A DNA stretch of 64,000 nucleotides from Patagioenas fasciata (GCF_037038585.1 NC_092520.1:145389104-145453103), one strand, 5' to 3'; positions 1-14,343 are shown, counted from the first letter of the stretch. The notes: generated by a model not told the origin, from the letters alone. Made by a program: numbers and translations.

Positions 1-3000
1 ATTTAGAAAATTCTGCATGTGTGAGAGACCACAACATCTGTTGGACACAGACTTCCATGTTGACTTTCTGCAGAATTAAAGACACTTTGTCACTGAAGGT
101 GTTGTACATGTGTAGGCAAATATCTATGTGTAGGCAAATATCTATGTGTAGGCATGGGTATTATAAAGAGACTGATAGTCCAAGTACTCTTATTGCTTTG
201 TGTTCTGTGGCTATAGCTTTTTACCTGTAATTGAACATCATCATCATCTTAATGGTGAATCTGAAGGTTTCTACCAGTGCTTTCCAATCCAATATCAGCA
301 AGGATGAATAAATCCGTTTAATCCTGCTATCTGCACCACCACTGCACTTTTTTTTTTTTCAGAATCCAGAGACATAGAAATTTAGACATGTAGAAATTTA
401 GGATGGGATCTTGCCTTCCTGGATCACTCTCTGCTACAAACCACTTGAAACAGAGGTGAAATGGCACTATGGTGAACAGTCAGATCCTTGCAGAAAACTG
501 GTGCCTCACAGCTGTGCAACAGCTTTATTCCTCTCCTTGCTGAGAAATTTGATTAATGAAGTTATTTAGAAGAGTAAACTTCTAGCATCCAGTTTCAGGA
601 ACTGAGCCAAGGTGGCTAAGTTAGCTGTGTCCCTGGACTCTGTGTATAGGTAAGGGTGACAGGATTCTCCTGAGTCTGGTGCAAGAGGGGCATAACTGCC
701 TCAAGCAGCACCCGTAGGGGAACTGCGTGCCTGGAATGAGGTAGTAAAATGGCTGCTACTGGTATCAAACTCCCATCTATGTGAGAACTTCTCATCAGCC
801 TTCTGTGGACCCTAATGAGGATTTTTCTTCTCACAACAGGAGATGCTGTTGTGGTGGCTGTACCTCAGAATCATAAGTGGTCAGACATGAAAGACAGTGC
901 AGAGAAACCTCTTTGAATAGGAAACCCAGATTTTCTACAGTCCCCCAATTGGTCAAAATCCATGTTTATGGAGCAGAGAAGAGCTATTGTTCTCCCACAG
1001 CAGCCCACAGGAGCAGCAGTAGCCAAATACAAGCTACCTCACTGCTCTGCAATTTGCAGTACCGTAGAATGTGTGCATAAAGAACAGTGAAACGGATTTT
1101 GTGATGTCCATGAATCTGACTAATCTTTCATGTAGTTTCAGTTCTAGTTGCACTCTGACGATTGCATATGTTTGTGCCACAAGCAAAAATCATTTTTCCT
1201 AGAGCAATAATAACTTCTGAAATTTGTTGCACCTAAAAAAACCTCCACTGAGGTAAATACTATCTTACTTTTCCTTTCCAACACACCATTTGACAAAAAT
1301 TTACAAACAAGCTTGTATACTGTACAGATTTATTTGTATTAGAAATTTAGCTTGTTAAGCACGTAGTTTTAAAAATACTTCTTTGAATGAGCAAAAAAGA
1401 AAAGAAGAAAATGTAATATAATGAAAGATAAGCTGAATTAGAAAGAAAGCTTTAAGATGCTACAGATAATGTGAAGCCTATGATTTCTTTCAAAGAAATG
1501 ACACCAGATTGCTCCTAAAACAACCTGAGCTTCAGGTTGTGTTGTCCTTGTGGAGGTCTATGGGGTATCAGATGTTCCAGCTCAGTCACTCTGCGCTGTG
1601 GCTATAGCTGTCCTACTCATACTCCTTTGACGGTTTCACAGGGTAGGTGAGAATATATCGTGATATATGTTTTCAGGAGAGGTACTAGAAAACTATTAGC
1701 ATAATGCTGTCCCGCTGAATTTCCACCACATCACTACTTTTTCCCACCAGTGGTTGTTCTGTGGTTGTGTTTGGAACCATCTCTGAGATTTAATTGGTGG
1801 GAATGAGTGCAAAAGTTGGGCTTCAGCATGCATGAAAGTCCAGTTACCTCTCATTTAACTTTACAACAAAGTTAGTAGAAGTTGTGTGAGTCTTCAGCCA
1901 GCAGCGTCATGAGAACTTTATCTCCCTTGCTTCATGTATGAAAGGGCCAATTCATCCAGGTGTACCTGGCTGCAGTATCTAAGATCGTATCTGAACTGGT
2001 CACACTGGGATCCATTTACAGTCGGGATCAAATCAGTGTAATTAATGATGTCTAGAGCATAATCTATCCCATCCAGAGCTAGACAATTAAAATGGGTCTC
2101 TAAAAGTGTCACTTTCTTCTCACTACATATCAAGGGAGCTTAGAGTGACTGATTTGGCTATGAAATCTACTGTGTAAAGACTGGAACCGAGGGGACATGA
2201 GCCCCACCTAAACTTTGCTGCTGTTGATAGGCACAGTGAACGTGAACTGCAAAATTCAGCTTCTATGCCTTTCGCTAATATAGAGCATATGCTACCAAAA
2301 ATTGAGTTGATAACATTTATTGTGACAGCTGATGTTGATGATTTTATTTCTTCTGTTAAACAGATGACTCCTCTACAATTTGTTTTTAGATTGTCTAGAT
2401 TACGTGTACTTAAAGGGATTTTAATTCTACATTTCTTCTGTGGCAAGGAAAATGGCAGGCATGTTGAGCATATGAAGATGCAAAAAGGAAACCTAAAGGT
2501 TTCCCAGGCTCTGTGAAACACAGACTCAGATGCCCTGAGCAGGCAACACATATACAAATTCTGTGTGAGGGATCTGTTTTCTAAAGCAACAGCAGGAATA
2601 TGCAGGTGGCATTTCTGGCACTGCTACTGAGATAGAAGCATCTACAGAGTGAGTCTGTTGGTATCACTCTGCCTTCCTGACAAGGGAGAGGAAAAAAAAC
2701 GTTTATGCTTTCCAATAAGATCAGGTGGTAGAGAAAGACTTCCTCGATACACCTCAATTTTAGGATCAGAAATAGGTAATGAAACTCACCAAATGACAGC
2801 CAGCATGCAAACTTTTAGCTTTGCATAAACACCTGTTGGTTATTCAGACATGAACTATATCCTGGGTGTTGAGGTCTCCTCAGTATTACTTATTTAACCT
2901 TTCCCGAAGTAGTGTGTGCTAGAGACTGGAGCACATCTCTCTGCTGTCTCTCCAGAGACGTACCTCTCTTTAGGAAAAAAAAAAAAAAAAAAAAGAAAAA

Positions 3001-6000
3001 CACTGAACCTTCTTTCTTCCACACTAAAAGACCTTTGTCCCAAACCACACATGTAGATTTTAAACAGAAAATAATATGAAAGCACAGTGCTTCCTTTATA
3101 GCAGACCTTATGTGCCTTATGCAGCTTTCTGAGTTCCTGTGTCCATGGATTTATGATGTGCTCTACACTTTCCACATTCTCAGTGTTGTTTTCCCACATT
3201 TGAAGGAGAAATGATCAAGAGATTTGTGCTGGAGTGAAATTTATTCTGTCTTAAGCTGTGTAAAGGTTCCAAATTCACCACAGCATGGAAAATAGAAATG
3301 CTGTAAGCATCTTGGGCCCTTCCCAGGCATGCAGACACCGTGCCTTCTGTAGAAATGAACATTACATTCTTGTAATGACTGTTCTTGTCAGAACAGCTTT
3401 TGCCTCTAATATATCAGGTAAATATGAACTGAGCATATGCTATAATGCCCAGGGGGTCGTTTCTGCATGGGAAAATAGCCCCCAACCCAATTAAAAGTTG
3501 CGCTCCTCTGCAGAAGGGGGAGTTTGAATGGTCTTTTTGGTCATTTAGAGTGAATTGCAGGGGTGGACCATAATCACTCCAAGGGGACGCTTTGTTTTGG
3601 GGTAGGAAGCTGTAATTTAACATTTTTTAAAATGCTCTAAAAGCCATTTTAGGACTATGGTAAACAAGGTCATGCTGTCCAGTTTCCTCTGTGTGTGACA
3701 AAAAATTCTGGGTGACCACCAAGGCTCAGATGCTGAAGACACTGTCCCACTGTGCTGGCAGCCTGGTAAGGTGCCCACTTCCACAGCAATTCCTAATAAC
3801 AATGCTGCCAGATGTGCCCCCATACAGCTTAACAAGGAACCACCTCGCTACCTCCTCAGTATTCCTTAGAAAAGTTGGTCATTACAACTGTGGTCCTTTC
3901 CCCTCCTGTTGAGGAATACTCTAATTCTACTGAAATTCCTCAGTGGTTTGCCAACTGCCCTATCCGTGGAACAAACTAAACAAAACAAAACAAAAAAGCA
4001 AAAATAAGGAATTAATTTCTTCTTACTCCAAGATTAACAAAACAGAGACAGAAATAAAATAAAACCACACTTAAATTACCCTTTCCTTAGATCACATATT
4101 ATCCACTTAACCAAGTCTCAAGACATGTAGCTGGGATCAGTCCTTACTCAAGATTCCTGGACATTACTTATATAGAAAGGAATTGTGATCTGATGAGGAA
4201 CCTCTCCTTATATATTTATTTGGTCCTTGAGCAAGTAGCTCTAACTTGAAAAGCCTTTTGTAATTCATAACTTAATTAGGATGCCATTTTTTAACAGCGT
4301 TATTAAAAGATTACTGACCTCCCATGCCTAATTTTAGAAATATTGATGTCTCTTTGGCATGGCTTCGTAGATCTATTTTCTGATCAGAGAATAAACATAA
4401 CTTGTTAATGACTGTGTTACTGCCTAACAGGCCACAGATCTATTTATAGTAATGCAGGAAATCTTCCTGCCTGGAATTGTTGAACATACCGTAATGTTCA
4501 CACATTTGTACATGACAAGTGTACACAAAAGTCTATAATTTGAAGAAATGTATAAATATATAACCATATTTCATTCTCTTTTCTGTTTTTGCATAATATG
4601 CTTAATTAATTACTCTCTCTCAAGTCTGGTCGGAATGTGACAGTAGTCAGCCAAATATGAGGTTAGAACTGGTCTGAGGAATAAACATGCTTTACTTAGA
4701 ATAATTGCTTCACTCTTGTGGAGTCTGATTATATAAAATATTCATTTTTTAAATATTGTTTCTATTCCAACACATATTAAAGGTAATAAACTGTTGAAAT
4801 ACTGAAGAAACTTTAATTCCAAATATGAGTTTACATCTTCAGCTAGTGATTGTGTTAACTGATAAACATTTCTTAGTGTGTCTCACTGCTCCCTGAAGTT
4901 TCCCTAAAAGTAAAAAAGAGCCTGAAAATCAGACCGTCATAGAATGTTAACCCACTGTCTCTACAACCTACTTATATCTCACTTAAGCACTGGGCTTCCA
5001 AATTTTACCTTAAGCGAAGAACTCACAGTGTGGAAGGAAAAAATCACCACTCTTGTGAACCTTAGTGGCTTTGATCCTCACTAAGCAATGAACTGTGCCA
5101 GGTCATGCTCGAATTGTCAGTCAACACAGGCTCTGTTCTATTGCTCTCAAACTGAGCAGTGGTATATTTATTCTTCTGATCTCTTGCTTCCAAGGCCAGC
5201 AGAAGCTGCAGAGACAGCACATTTGGCTCCCTCCAGAAGGATGTTAGTGCTTTGTTTGGTTTGAATCTCTCACCTCACTTTCTAGCCAATGAGTACTTAT
5301 CATGGGCAGACTCTGAAGGGAATTTTCTCAAGGTCTTCTTGAAGGAAAGATGATGCCAGTGATCTGGCAAGAGGGGATAATCATGCCTCGGAAACCAACA
5401 TAGCTCTACCACACCTAGCCACAAAAAAATTACAATATGAATAGTAAAATGAGTGTTGGAAGTAAGTAGTGCAATGCTATGACCACAAGTACAGTACAGA
5501 AGAGAGCCAGGGAAACTGGCATGGTGACAAAATGTGCTGGGATCTGAACGGAAAGAAAGGAGACCTTGGAACAACTCAGGAAGGTAAGATCAACTGGAAA
5601 AAAAACATGCAGCATTATCAGTTATTCTAGTACTTTGCAGCAGATGACACTGTGGAATTCTAGTGGACCATGGTGGAATATGGAATTGAAGCAGGAGTAA
5701 TTGAAAAATCTTTCTTTTCCTTTTCAAGGGATACGATCAAGGACATGAGAAGTAAAAATTAACCTATTAAGCACCAAATAGAAAATAAGATAGAAAAATG
5801 TGTACTTTAAAAATAAAACAAAACAAAATGTACGCAAACCCAGAAAACATTAAAGGGAAGTAGCCTTGAAAGCAGAAACTAGATGGGAAACAAATTTTTT
5901 TTGTCTGTCATATAGGCACTGAAGACACTACAGGGGTCTCAGTGATTTGTATATGGAACAGAAAACTATCGTAATTCAGATCAAAAGATCAATCACAGAT

Positions 6001-7705
6001 TCAGAAAACAGCATTAAAAAAAAAAAAATCCTTCCTTTATTTTGATTCATGATTTTTGAATGGCAGAGCTGTGGTAGGCACAGCTGTGCAAAACTACTCC
6101 ATGGTGGGTTTCCAGCTGGACCACAATGCTGCAGTCTTGGGCCTGTGGAATTCTGGAGTCCAAGGAAACATCATCTGCAAGACAGTGGGGCTTTCCAAAG
6201 CCTAGTATAAAAAGTACAGTTCAGATAGCTAAGACAGAGCTGGCAAAACTCCTTGTTGGTGTCAGACCCCACTTCTAGTGGACTTTGAATTTACTGAGTT
6301 GAAATAATTTCAGCTGACACCTTCCACACCACAGATCTGGCTCAATGCATATGATAATTTAGAAGTTTTATTGTATTCGCAGTGACTAGTAGACACAGGG
6401 GATAAGGAAGCTGTGGGAGGTATTTTTCATAATACTCAATGCCCTACTGAGTGCCTTATTTTGGTATGTCATTGCAATAATTCTGCTGACAAACGTTCCA
6501 TTGTATGCGTGAATGGTGTAACTGTGCATGCAAATCAAGGAGATGCGATTACTGTGGCATTTTCCAAAACTAAGGTTCAATGCAGAATTTATTTTGCTAA
6601 GTGTAATCAATCTGGTTTCAAAGGCCTATACAACAGGTTTCCCGCAATGCCAATAAAAATATTTTCTGCAGCTTGATTTTTTGATTGCTGTGATTTTTTT
6701 TTCTTACTCATGTTTATGGAAATAAAATGTCATTTAAATGAAAATAAACAACAAAATTTATTTTCTTTCTAATTAGTTTGGCATCAGAGTTGATATGTTT
6801 GCTAGTGGAGAACATAATCTCTACTGCAAGGAACTTGGCATGTCAGAGTAGACAACATGACACTTTTATGTACAGATGCAAATACGCAGGATTCCACTTC
6901 TGACAAAATGGGAGAGCTTTGTGAGGAAAATACAAGGCCTTTTTTATCAGTCTTATGATAAATATATCAGTCTTATGACAAATAAATGAATTGTTGTGGT
7001 AAGGCCTTTCAGAATTTGAGTTTTCAAAAGTGTATGGCTGATCAAGTGTACTCCAGGTCCTGCTATTTTATGTATAGCACAGAAGGTAAGGGAGGAACAA
7101 CAGGTCCTAAAATTTTTGGCTGGACCAACTAAGCTTTCGGTGCCCTGGATGAATTAAAAAAAAAAAAAAGAAGAAAACTCTGCACCCCTTTACAAAATTT
7201 ATCTTCTACTTGAACAAGTACAGTTGGAAAAGGATTAATATACTGATCATTGCTTTTTAAAGAAACCATCATCTGTCTGTCCAAAATCTCCCTCCATGCT
7301 GTAATAGCTATTAACAGTATCTCTTACCGTAAACACTATTTTTCCATCTTTATTTCTCATTTGTACATTTGGTATTTATAGAAGTTCTGGTATATAATTA
7401 GATCTAGTGTATCCTGAGATGGTTGACCACTTTTTTACACTAGTTAAGTGACCAGGCAATTGATGGAGCAATAGAAATATTTCTTTCTCCCTATTAACTT
7501 TTTCTTAAGGAATGTTCACCACAGGACCAAGGGCAACTCCTCTCGCAAGTTTGTTTGTGCTTTCAGAATATTTATTTAGTATCATTGTTTAGTACTGAAT
7601 TCTCTGATTAATCTTCAGTGACAGTAACTTCAAGAAAAAATTACACAGCTTCAAAAAGTGTGTGGGCAAATTCATGGCAGAACAATCTACTGAGACTATT
7701 AAATA
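1..7705. other. Intergenic AT-rich DNA downstream of PTHLH
   Basis: I found no gene in this stretch. The open frames are short, mostly begin at non-ATG codons, and match no protein I recognise. The longest (2123-2557, minus) has no splice or poly(A) context. Only the 18-bp tandem repeat at the left edge and short A or T runs (for example 2,973-2,999) stand out. Confidence 0.6.
111..155. repeat. 18-bp tandem repeat, about 2.5 copies
   Basis: The unit TGTAGGCAAATATCTATG occurs at 111-128 and again without change at 129-146, followed by a partial third copy (147-155). Identical copies suggest a recent small duplication and possible length polymorphism. Its role, if any, is unknown. Confidence 0.9.
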
Positions 7706-7709
7706 CAAA

Positions 7710-7882
7710 ACCAGAAAGTCCCTCAATTGTAAATTGCTGGAAGTTGGAAGAGTGTTCCAAGGAAGTATCATTGTATCTTTTGCTTATAATTTTCCTGGGC
7801 ATCTGCTTTTGGCCAGTATTGGAGACAGGGTACTGAGCCAGACAGATCTTTGGTCTGACTCAGTAGTGTTACAATTTTACGG
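7710..7882 (+). mobile_element. Ancient amniote SINE / CR1-tail relic
   Basis: The text resembles the 3' tail shared by old amniote SINE and CR1 families. A 'ctggaagttggaagagtgttcc' type segment is followed by 'cctgggcatctgcttttggcc', then 'ggagacagggtactgagcc' and 'tctttggtctgactcagta'. This order matches my recollection of the consensus tail in turtle, crocodilian and bird genomes. The copy is diverged and has no coding capacity. The family name is uncertain without a repeat-library search. Confidence 0.6.
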
Positions 7883-10652
7883 AAGTATGAGAGAGACGTG
7901 ACAAATGCAGAGATGCAGGTGAAGAAGTGGTTTTTTTCTTGTTGCAATTTATATTTTTTCCTCCTTTTCTTTCTTTTCTTTTTTCTTTCTTTCATTCCCC
8001 TCTCCTATTTTTTTTTCCAAGTAATTAATATGCTATGTTTTACCATGAGAAGCCATTTAACTTCAGTCATTGTTTTGCCAGAGCTGGCCTTTACAAGTTC
8101 AACCTAACTGCAAGTGTTGTGGGGAAAGAGAAATCTCTTTGTCCCTGGAGGAATTAAAGCTCTTGGTGAGAATTCACTGGTCTGATCCTTTGTGTAACCA
8201 CAGTGTTGTTGCTGAGCTCCTGCTCTCTATTAGCGTCCCGTGCAGTCTAGGGTTTAACTTGGCAGAACTCAAGGTTTTCAGAGAAATTGGTTCAGCTCTT
8301 TAACCATCACGTTTACCAGCCCACATGCAAAATCCCTAAATATCAAAAGTCACGGATACTTTGAAAGCACATGAAAATCCATGACTTACATGACAGCTGC
8401 GACAAAAATGCAGTCTTTCTTACTCCCCTTTTCTTTATGGTATTTCCGCCAGTTTCCAGTCTGACAGTATAGAAGTTCAAGTCAATTTTCAAATAAATCA
8501 GTGAAGTTCAATAACAGTACTTCAAAATTGTGGCTAAAGCTCATACACAATTTTCCCTGTGTTTGCTTCATCTGTAGCTCTTTAAAAGTACAGAATAATA
8601 ATTAAAAAAAGTTTGCCTGAAAATACTTATTTTTTATATTTGTTGTATTTATTTGTGTGTTTAAGAGTTCTTTTTATACATCTGATATGAATGTCAACCA
8701 CTGCTAAAAGAGAGAAGTTTTTAATCAATGGTGTGATGGTGGATTAAAAGATAATTGCAAGTGCTGTCAGCATTTGTAACAAACTTGAGAATATGTCAGT
8801 TCATGAACAAATTCAACTATCATAGGTTTTGAGGTTTCACCCAGTTATTGAACGGTCACTGTAATTTGGCATAAATCTGTGCAGCCAAAAAACGTATCTC
8901 TGCCTTTTTCCCCTCCATCACACCCTTGGCTGCTGCTTATTTCTGTCTCCACTGGCACTAGCACTATTCTTCAGTCTCATCTTTTTGCCACATGGCTGCA
9001 TAAACTCTAGTAGTGGAACAAGGATGAGCGTGGGCAGGACTGTTCCTTTGGCACAACACAAACCAGTGTCAAATTAAAGTGGGCACGTAACCATGGCCCT
9101 GGTCCTCGGTTCTTCTGTCAAGTATTGTGTACTGAATGGTTTGTCTGGGTTGTTGGCATTTCAGCTAAAGAAGGTTATACGGGGGGGGGAAGTATATGAA
9201 TGGGAACTAACCTCACAGTACCTGCCCTAAGCCAACATTAAGCTGAAGTCTCCAGTTGCACACGCAGACAGCAGGTAGCTGTGGAGTACAGGCAGCAAAA
9301 ACACACTGTGCTTCTGTTCTAATGCCGTCACCAAAACAAGCAATTTGCTGATATCTGCAGTCAATTAAGCACGTAAATGGCTGCCAAGGAGCATTATTTG
9401 GACAATAATCTGAGCCCGACGAGGACAGTTGCAGCTGTTATCTCAAAAGGGGATGAGGGCAGAATGTGAAGGCCTCCTAGTACATGCTGTACTGGAAGGT
9501 TATAGCTGTAGGCCATCATCTTCTCTCTTCTATTCTCTTTGACTTCTGTTGAGTGTTAATAAATGCTCACCAGGGAAGAGAATGGAGTGGCAACCTTTCA
9601 GCAGGTTTATCAGCCATGGAAAAGCAAGGGCTGTGAGGAAGAGGAGGCTTGTGCAGACACTAATGCTATTTCAAGACCCATCAGGAGAAGAGCAGGACCT
9701 CTGCTGCTGTCAGCTCCTCAGACCGAACAGAAATGCAGTCTCTTGCAAAGGAAGGATAAAACTTCATTCCTGGTGGTAACTCCAGATCTTTCCACCTGTG
9801 TTATATCCATCTTGGTCTAACAACTTTTGTTTTGAACTCCTCATCTGGAAGCAGTGACATGACTAGACCTTGCCCAGAAACAATGGTTAGATGTATTGGG
9901 CACTCAAATGCAATCGAAAACATTGCAGAAGCCTCCCTACGCTCATACAAAAGCATATATTAAAACAATTGCAAGATGGGTGGTCAAATGAAAGCCCACA
10001 AATTCCTGTGAAATATGTCTGCTGGGGTAGAGGATGGAATTACTCTATTGAGCTCACAATAATAGCAATGGTCATGGTCATTCCCTACCTCTAAACATGG
10101 GCCAGTTAATAATATCTCACAAGTAGGGCCATAAAAGGCAGCTATGACCGTGGAACGAACTTCATCTACAACAAGTTTTCAGCAAGGCAAGTGACAGAAT
10201 CCATCTGAATGAACGGATTGATTAAAATGTGACGGTCTAGAAAGTACAAAACCTGTTTTCCCTTTAAAGGGAAAGACTTGATATCAAAAGATAATTAGCC
10301 AGAAACAGACCAGGCACCATACTTCTTACTCCTGACTCACCTGCTAGCCTCTAAATGCTGAGGGTGCTTTTCTAAGCATTTGTAGTTTTGTTCTAATTCA
10401 GGATGAAATTGTATTTCCTGAGTGTTAATTGATGTTGTTCTTGCTTCCTCTCTGTTTAAGTGGCATTATCTCTCCTAATTACTCCAAAGTATAGATACTA
10501 GCAGTTCTATTCGCTAGTTAACTTGCTTCTACAACCAATAATGGCTGCTGGCTTCAAGGAACAGGTGATGGGTATTTGTTCTTAACATTTCTATATTTAC
10601 ACTTGCTTTCTGCCATGGTTTCCAATTTTACTGTTTACTTGTCATATTTTTA

Positions 10653-11102
10653 TTAAAGATGGGTTTGAAATGTAATTTTGGACATTTCACCTCCAACAGT
10701 GATGCTTCTTAACTTCTGGTTTTTAAACTCATTTACTTGCTTCTTTGGATTGCTGTAGTTTTCTTCCTCTTGTGACTTTTTATCCCCTCTGATTTTGTGT
10801 CTTGGTGAAATGTTCTTATCTGCAAGAGAAGTGGTGGGAGAGCACAATTTTCCTGTTTCCTTTACAATGTATTTTAGAATCACATCTTTGAGCAATCCTG
10901 AAGACCCATTGACTAGTTTCTGGTTTTGACTTCTTTTTTGGAGAAATTGTAACCTGTTGGGCCTTAAATATAATGACTCCAAGATTCTCCAGCTGCCTTG
11001 GATTTTACTATTTCCTCTTGGTATATTTCTTCCACTACTCCACCTTTTCTTTGCCTCCAACTCTTCTGCTCTTCTTCTGAGGAACTGAATTAAAACTTTC
11101 AC
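10653..11102 (-). other. Unrecognised 149-codon open frame ending on a poly(A) signal
   Basis: This frame runs open for 149 codons on the minus strand and is rich in Lys, Arg, Glu, Ser and Asn. It starts at a GTG, and the only internal ATG lies near the C terminus, so if real it would be a terminal exon rather than a whole gene. Just upstream are acceptor-like sites ('tttctgctag', 'ttaattcag', 'ttcctcag'). The stop codon is followed at once by TAA and overlaps an AATAAA hexamer. I do not recognise the protein. No companion exon was identified on the minus strand. A chance frame of this length in 64 kb is quite possible. Confidence 0.15.
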
Positions 11103-11113
11103 TAGCAGAAATT

Positions 11114-11137
11114 ATGGTGTGCAGCTGTGCACACCAT
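11114..11137. repeat. 24-bp palindrome with GCTG centre
   Basis: The 10-bp arms (ATGGTGTGCA and its exact reverse complement) flank a 4-base GCTG centre. The arms contain GGTGTG half-sites, and an E-box-like CAGCTG sits at the centre. It could be a dimeric factor site or chance. Confidence 0.7.
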
Positions 11138-14100
11138 TTGCTGATTCCAGATTCTTTCCCTCTGTTTATGCTTTCCACACAGATTGTTGCTGCCACTGGA
11201 AAAACAAATTAAATAAAACTGGCACCCGGCTTGCTGGTGAGACTACTAGCAAACAAGCTGAGGAATGTTAGAGCTGTGTGATAGCCTTAAGAAAATAAAA
11301 TTAAATAAGAATTCCAGCTGCAATGAACCGTTTAGCAGAAATGCCTAGAAAGTATTATGAAGGTGAAGTGTCCCAAAGGGGAGTGACTGTGGGTTGATTT
11401 TAACTGAGCCTAATAATCTTTGGTGTCTTTCTCCAGGTTAGGGAGCGAACAGGTTGACTTGGAGGCCCTGGAAAGGATAACTTGCTCTTTCTAAAAGGCC
11501 AGGATTTCTAATAAAAGGTTTATTCCATTCTCCTATTTTCAGTAAACCATTTTGCCCGCTTATTAGTTAATGAGTATGGAGACTAAGGGGAAACATTCCC
11601 TTCTCGTTGTTAAGATATACATATGGGTTTGCTAAGATATTTTATCTCTGGAACCTAACTGGCAAAAAGCTGGGTATCATCCAAAGTGTGTCGCCAGCTG
11701 CATGTGAATATGCATCCCTGAAATGTTAGCATTTGGCAGCCATCAAGATCTGCAAATATGAAAGTATTCATTCTTGGATCTACCTATATGTTTATAACTT
11801 GCCTCCCCCAACTGTGTGTGAGAGTCCAAAACCAAAGAATCCCCAAATACCCTTTATATGCTCTCTGGCTCTCACTCCCACACACATTCGTACGTGCATG
11901 TGCATGTATGCATAGTTATTAGTCAAAAATACATGCAGACATACACAAAAAACAAGGCAGGAAGGAAAGCTCTCTTAAGGAATGTCATTTACAAGATGTA
12001 GCATTTGCAGCTTCACTTTCATTATTTTATTTGATAGAAGATGTTGCACTTTTCTTCTGTTTTTATACGGTATTCTGTGCTGAATATGAAGTTACCAGAA
12101 ATGTGTGAAGGGCAACAGGGTGGATTGAGGGCACAGCAGAAACTGGTCTGAGAGACTATAGGGCAGAAAGGAAGATAAAGGCTAAAGAGAAGGGCCTCTA
12201 AAGGCGAAAAAAAAAACAAAAAACCAAACAACTTTGTATAGCTTTTTGGATTCTTATTCCAAATGAACTTGCAAACCTCTTCTACTGTGGGTCCAGCCAA
12301 GTGATTTCAGCCATTGCAAGTGATGATTGCTGTGCATACCTCTGTCATAGAGGCAGCAGACATTGCTGGAGAAACATGGGATTTAACAGCTGGCAGGGAG
12401 GAGGGTGGAAAAAGCAGAAAATGACCCCCTACATTTGAAAGGCGTGATGTTGCCTTGTCCCTCTCACCCCCACTGTACTTCCTTCCCTCCCTCCTACACA
12501 CGCATTAATAAAACGAGTAAGGATTTCGAGCTATGCAGTTCTTGGAAATAGGTTGGAGAGCCCACAGTGCTGTAACCAATGTGTGATTCTCCTTTTAGGA
12601 ATGAGTCCCATGCGCTGTGTACAGGGCTGGGGCACAAAAGCCTCGCTGCCAGCCGGGGCAGAGGCGAAGCATCCACAGCTTTTGGTTAAAGTTCCCCTGG
12701 TGCTGGGAAAAACAGCATTTCTGAAAGCAAAATGGTCTTATATTTGTAAGATATAACGTAACTTTGTTTTTTACAAAAGCTCCTATTCAGTGCAGTGCAG
12801 AGCTGGGAGGCTCTGAGCAGGGCAAGACACTTCACAGTCAGATTGAAGATGGTAAACACATACAGGAGATAAAAGTTTGAGATTCTTTGGAGGCAAACCT
12901 GGTCAGCATTCAAGCTTTTGATGTGGACATGAGCCTCATCTCTTGCCTTGCTTCTGCAGCCAGTGCTTCCAAGTTCCAGTAAAGTCAGACTGGAGTTGCA
13001 GTCTCTTCTCTCACCCTTTCACCCCCCCCCGCCACCACCACCACCTCAAACGGGTGACTGGTGCATTGGAGGTCCTGCTTTCATCTGATTCATTCTCCTT
13101 TTCTGTCACAGTGACCTCCAGTGGTTCTCTTCATTTATGTCCTGTATGCTGTGTCCTGAAGAAATCAGGCTAATTTTTTCATCTTTATTTTTCTTCTTTT
13201 CTTTTAAACATCCACAAAGCAAAACTTCTTGAAGGGAAGAAGATCGAATGCATCAGTTCTTTAATCAGGTTATTATTGTTGCTTCTGTAGGCACTGGATT
13301 CCTCCTTGCTGAGCGTGCAGGAAAGGCATGCATCTGTGAGACTGGTGAAATAATTAGCTGGTGAAACAGGACCATTATTTGTGACTATTAAATGAATGAG
13401 TAAAACTGTTCTGAGATCTGCCAAAATGTTCACATATAAAAAAATCAGACTGTGTAAGGGGAGGGAGGGGGTGAGAGGCTTGGAAAAACTGATTTGCTCA
13501 AGTTTGAAGCAGGTCAGGGAAGACTGGGGGAGGGGAAGGGACTAACTTCATCTCTGAGGTGGTCTCACTTTCAAAAACATTGTGAGCCCTCTTTCTGGAA
13601 GTGGTTCTCTTTATACATTCAGACTTGGCTGGCAGCGGTCACCTTGCTTGGCCTTCCCTGATTTAAAGAAACAGCTGCATATGTCAGTGTTTTTGTTGCT
13701 ATTACTTTGTACCTTGTGCCAGAAGCTCTGAAGCTATAAGCCTGCTCACCTTATATGTGCAGCATACAAGTCTGTATTCTTAAAGAGGACAGATGGGACA
13801 GTCCTGGAGGACAGGAATGAAAGACAAGGACTGAGACACCTCTGTATGCAAAGAAATGAAAGATTGGTATAGATTGGAAGAGGAATTGTGTCGAAAATGA
13901 GTCAAAGACTTTCAAATGCTGAGGGACCCTTGGGAATATTTTTACACAGGCAATACTACCAACAAACGCAATGGAACGTTTGCCTGATTAATGCCAGTTG
14001 AATATAGCCCTGGAGCATCCTGCCCCCTGCCTGCCCAAGCCCAAGAAAACTAAACAGAAATCTGGGAGTTAAAGAAAAACACTATGAATGATTTTGTAGT

Positions 14101-14343
14101 CTGTCAAAAACAGTATCAGGAAAAATTTACAAGTAAATTTTGTTGCTTGGAAGTGCCTGCAGTGTTCAGTTTATTTCTGAGATACCTATACATCTCATCT
14201 TCTGTGAGATCTTCCTCATTCTTACTAGCCTTGTCTAGTGGCAGAAGGGAAAATATTGGTGAAATGCAGGATGACTCCCAGGAATCCAGAAGTGAGATTG
14301 GCCCCTGGATTATGTGCTAGCTACTGATTTTTTATGTGTTGGG

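Noticed and set aside
2123-2557. 144-codon minus-strand frame
   Set aside because: Cys/Ser-rich with no recognisable motif, a shorter frame overlaps on the other strand, and there is no acceptor or poly(A) context.
6413-6676. 87-codon plus-strand frame ending near an AATAAA
   Set aside because: Short, no homology recognised, and the opposite strand is open too.
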